From Planctomyces sp. SH-PL62 (GTDB taxonomy: Bacteria > Planctomycetota > Planctomycetia > Planctomycetales > Planctomycetaceae): a DNA stretch of 32,757 nucleotides. The stretch's first letter is position 1. Every line of letters begins with the position of its first letter. A model generated the notes under the pieces. It worked only from the letters and a program-made list of their open reading frames with translations, made no database searches and was not told the DNA's origin. The translations under genes were made by a program, and so were the position numbers. The stretch is from NCBI GenBank assembly GCA_945893075.1, contig CAMDDX010000039.1, positions 1 through 32,757 of the forward strand. Direction: 5' to 3'. Positions 32,123 to 32,757 of this stretch are shown here, piece by piece.

Positions 32123-32757
32123 ATGAGTAGTTCTCCCTTGCAATCGCGCCGTCTCAAATTGATTCACCCTTTGGCCGGCTGCTCGCTTCCCGTCTGGCTG
32201 AAACTTTTGACGACCTATGGCGGAGTTGACTCCATCGGTTGGACACAGGCCGCGAGCGCTTCGCTGATTTCGACCTTAGGTGCCCCGCTGCGGATGTACG
32301 AACGGTTGCGATTCGGTCGCGCGATCGCGGCACAGAAGTTGGACCCGCCGCCCGTCTTCATCATCGGACACTGGCGTAGCGGCACGACCAACATGCACAA
32401 CCATTTGTTGCGCGACCCGCAATTCGGTCATTTGAGCTTTCTGCATTGCCAGGCTCCGTGGGCCTTCTTGACCGCCGAACCGCTGGCTCACCGGCTGTTC
32501 GCAAAGCTGGCACCGGCGACGCGCCCGATGGACAACGTCGAGTTCGGACTCAACGAGCCAATGTCCGAAGACTTCGCCTTGGGAGCGATGACCGACATCA
32601 CCCACTATCACAGCTACTACTTTCCTCGTCACGGAGACGAGATTTTTCGGCGCACGATTTTGTTCGAAGGTTTGTCCGAAACGGAAATCGAACGCTGGCA
32701 GCAGACGTATCGCTACCTGCTGCAGAAAGTCGCGGTGGCCAATGACGGGAAGCAATT
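32123..32757 (+). CDS. Sulfotransferase family protein, 3' end outside window
   Basis: An open frame from ATG 32123 to the window edge (211 codons, no stop). It begins MSSSPLQSRRLKLIHPLAGC and contains the full PAPS loop PVFIIGHWRSGTTNMHN (about 78-93) with the Arg-Ser-Gly-Thr-Thr core. MTDITHYHSYYFPRHGDEIFRRTILFEGLSETEIERWQQ aligns with the same region of the upstream gene, so the two are tandem paralogs 112 bases apart. The 3'-phosphate-binding part is beyond the window. Same-strand position suggests joint expression. Confidence 0.92.
   Translation, partial: MSSSPLQSRRLKLIHPLAGCSLPVWLKLLTTYGGVDSIGWTQAASASLISTLGAPLRMYERLRFGRAIAAQKLDPPPVFIIGHWRSGTTNMHNHLLRDPQFGHLSFLHCQAPWAFLTAEPLAHRLFAKLAPATRPMDNVEFGLNEPMSEDFALGAMTDITHYHSYYFPRHGDEIFRRTILFEGLSETEIERWQQTYRYLLQKVAVANDGKQ

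Noticed and set aside
32446..32745. 99-codon plus-strand frame near the window end
   Set aside because: Out-of-frame shadow of the truncated sulfotransferase that starts at 32123.

Overview
The window is GC-rich, gene-dense bacterial DNA that reads as a member of the Planctomycetota. The diagnostic families are two DUF1501 proteins, a DUF1552 protein, a very large planctomycete cytochrome c protein (PSCyt/DUF1549/DUF1553) carrying a LamG-like domain, two secreted sulfatases, a DUF6807 protein and a sigma factor with a long extra N-terminus. No rRNA, tRNA, CRISPR array, prophage or complete insertion sequence is visible. The genus cannot be fixed from this sequence.

Layout, left to right. Positions 3-1584: the tail of a histidine kinase and its NtrC-type sigma-54 response regulator. 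Positions 1770-5504: two exported formylglycine sulfatases, the first fused to an SGNH/GDSL hydrolase domain. Positions 5551-7679: a divergent pair, an unrecognised barrel-like protein and a carbon-nitrogen hydrolase. Positions 7764-9360 (minus): trpC downstream of an overlapping RHH (DUF1778)/GNAT toxin-antitoxin pair. Positions 9446-11908: a membrane-anchored leucine-rich-repeat protein and a Tat-exported DUF1501 protein. Positions 12003-14255 (minus): the unusual sigma factor and a small CopD-like membrane protein. Positions 14504-18951: a secreted thioredoxin-fold protein, DUF1552 and a membrane-anchored alpha/alpha-toroid protein. Positions 19490-21028 (minus): a membrane SGNH hydrolase with TPR-like helices. 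Positions 21186-26840 (minus): a DUF1501/PSD1-cytochrome pair. Positions 26966-32757: a FIST sensor protein, DUF6807, a secreted beta-propeller lactonase and two tandem sulfotransferases, the second cut by the window end.

The most unusual content lies between the genes. At least ten palindromic elements of several sequence families occur at gene borders. One family has GTAG...CTAC ends enclosing two small hairpins (3205, 5501, 7700, 11918, 18982). Two copies are exactly 54 bp with the same module lengths and compensating stem changes. One copy is bracketed by an exact 20-nt duplication covering the 3' end of a gene, which looks like an insertion scar. One lies in frame inside the sulfatase-SGNH fusion and encodes most of the linker. 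In three others the element ends supply stop codons or sit directly beside genes. A second class consists of long inverted repeats over gene starts (21003, 22647, 26818), where the element supplies the start codon or first residues of exported proteins. Two larger nested repeat blocks fill the two longest gene-free gaps (19255-19458 and 29328-29522).

Functionally the window mixes secreted sulfatase/hydrolase degradation (sulfatases, SGNH, lactonase, DUF6807), planctomycete surface or periplasmic proteins (DUF1501/DUF1552/PSD1), sulfonation (sulfotransferases) and regulation (NtrC, sigma factor, FIST, toxin-antitoxin). All functions are inferred from protein motifs read by eye.
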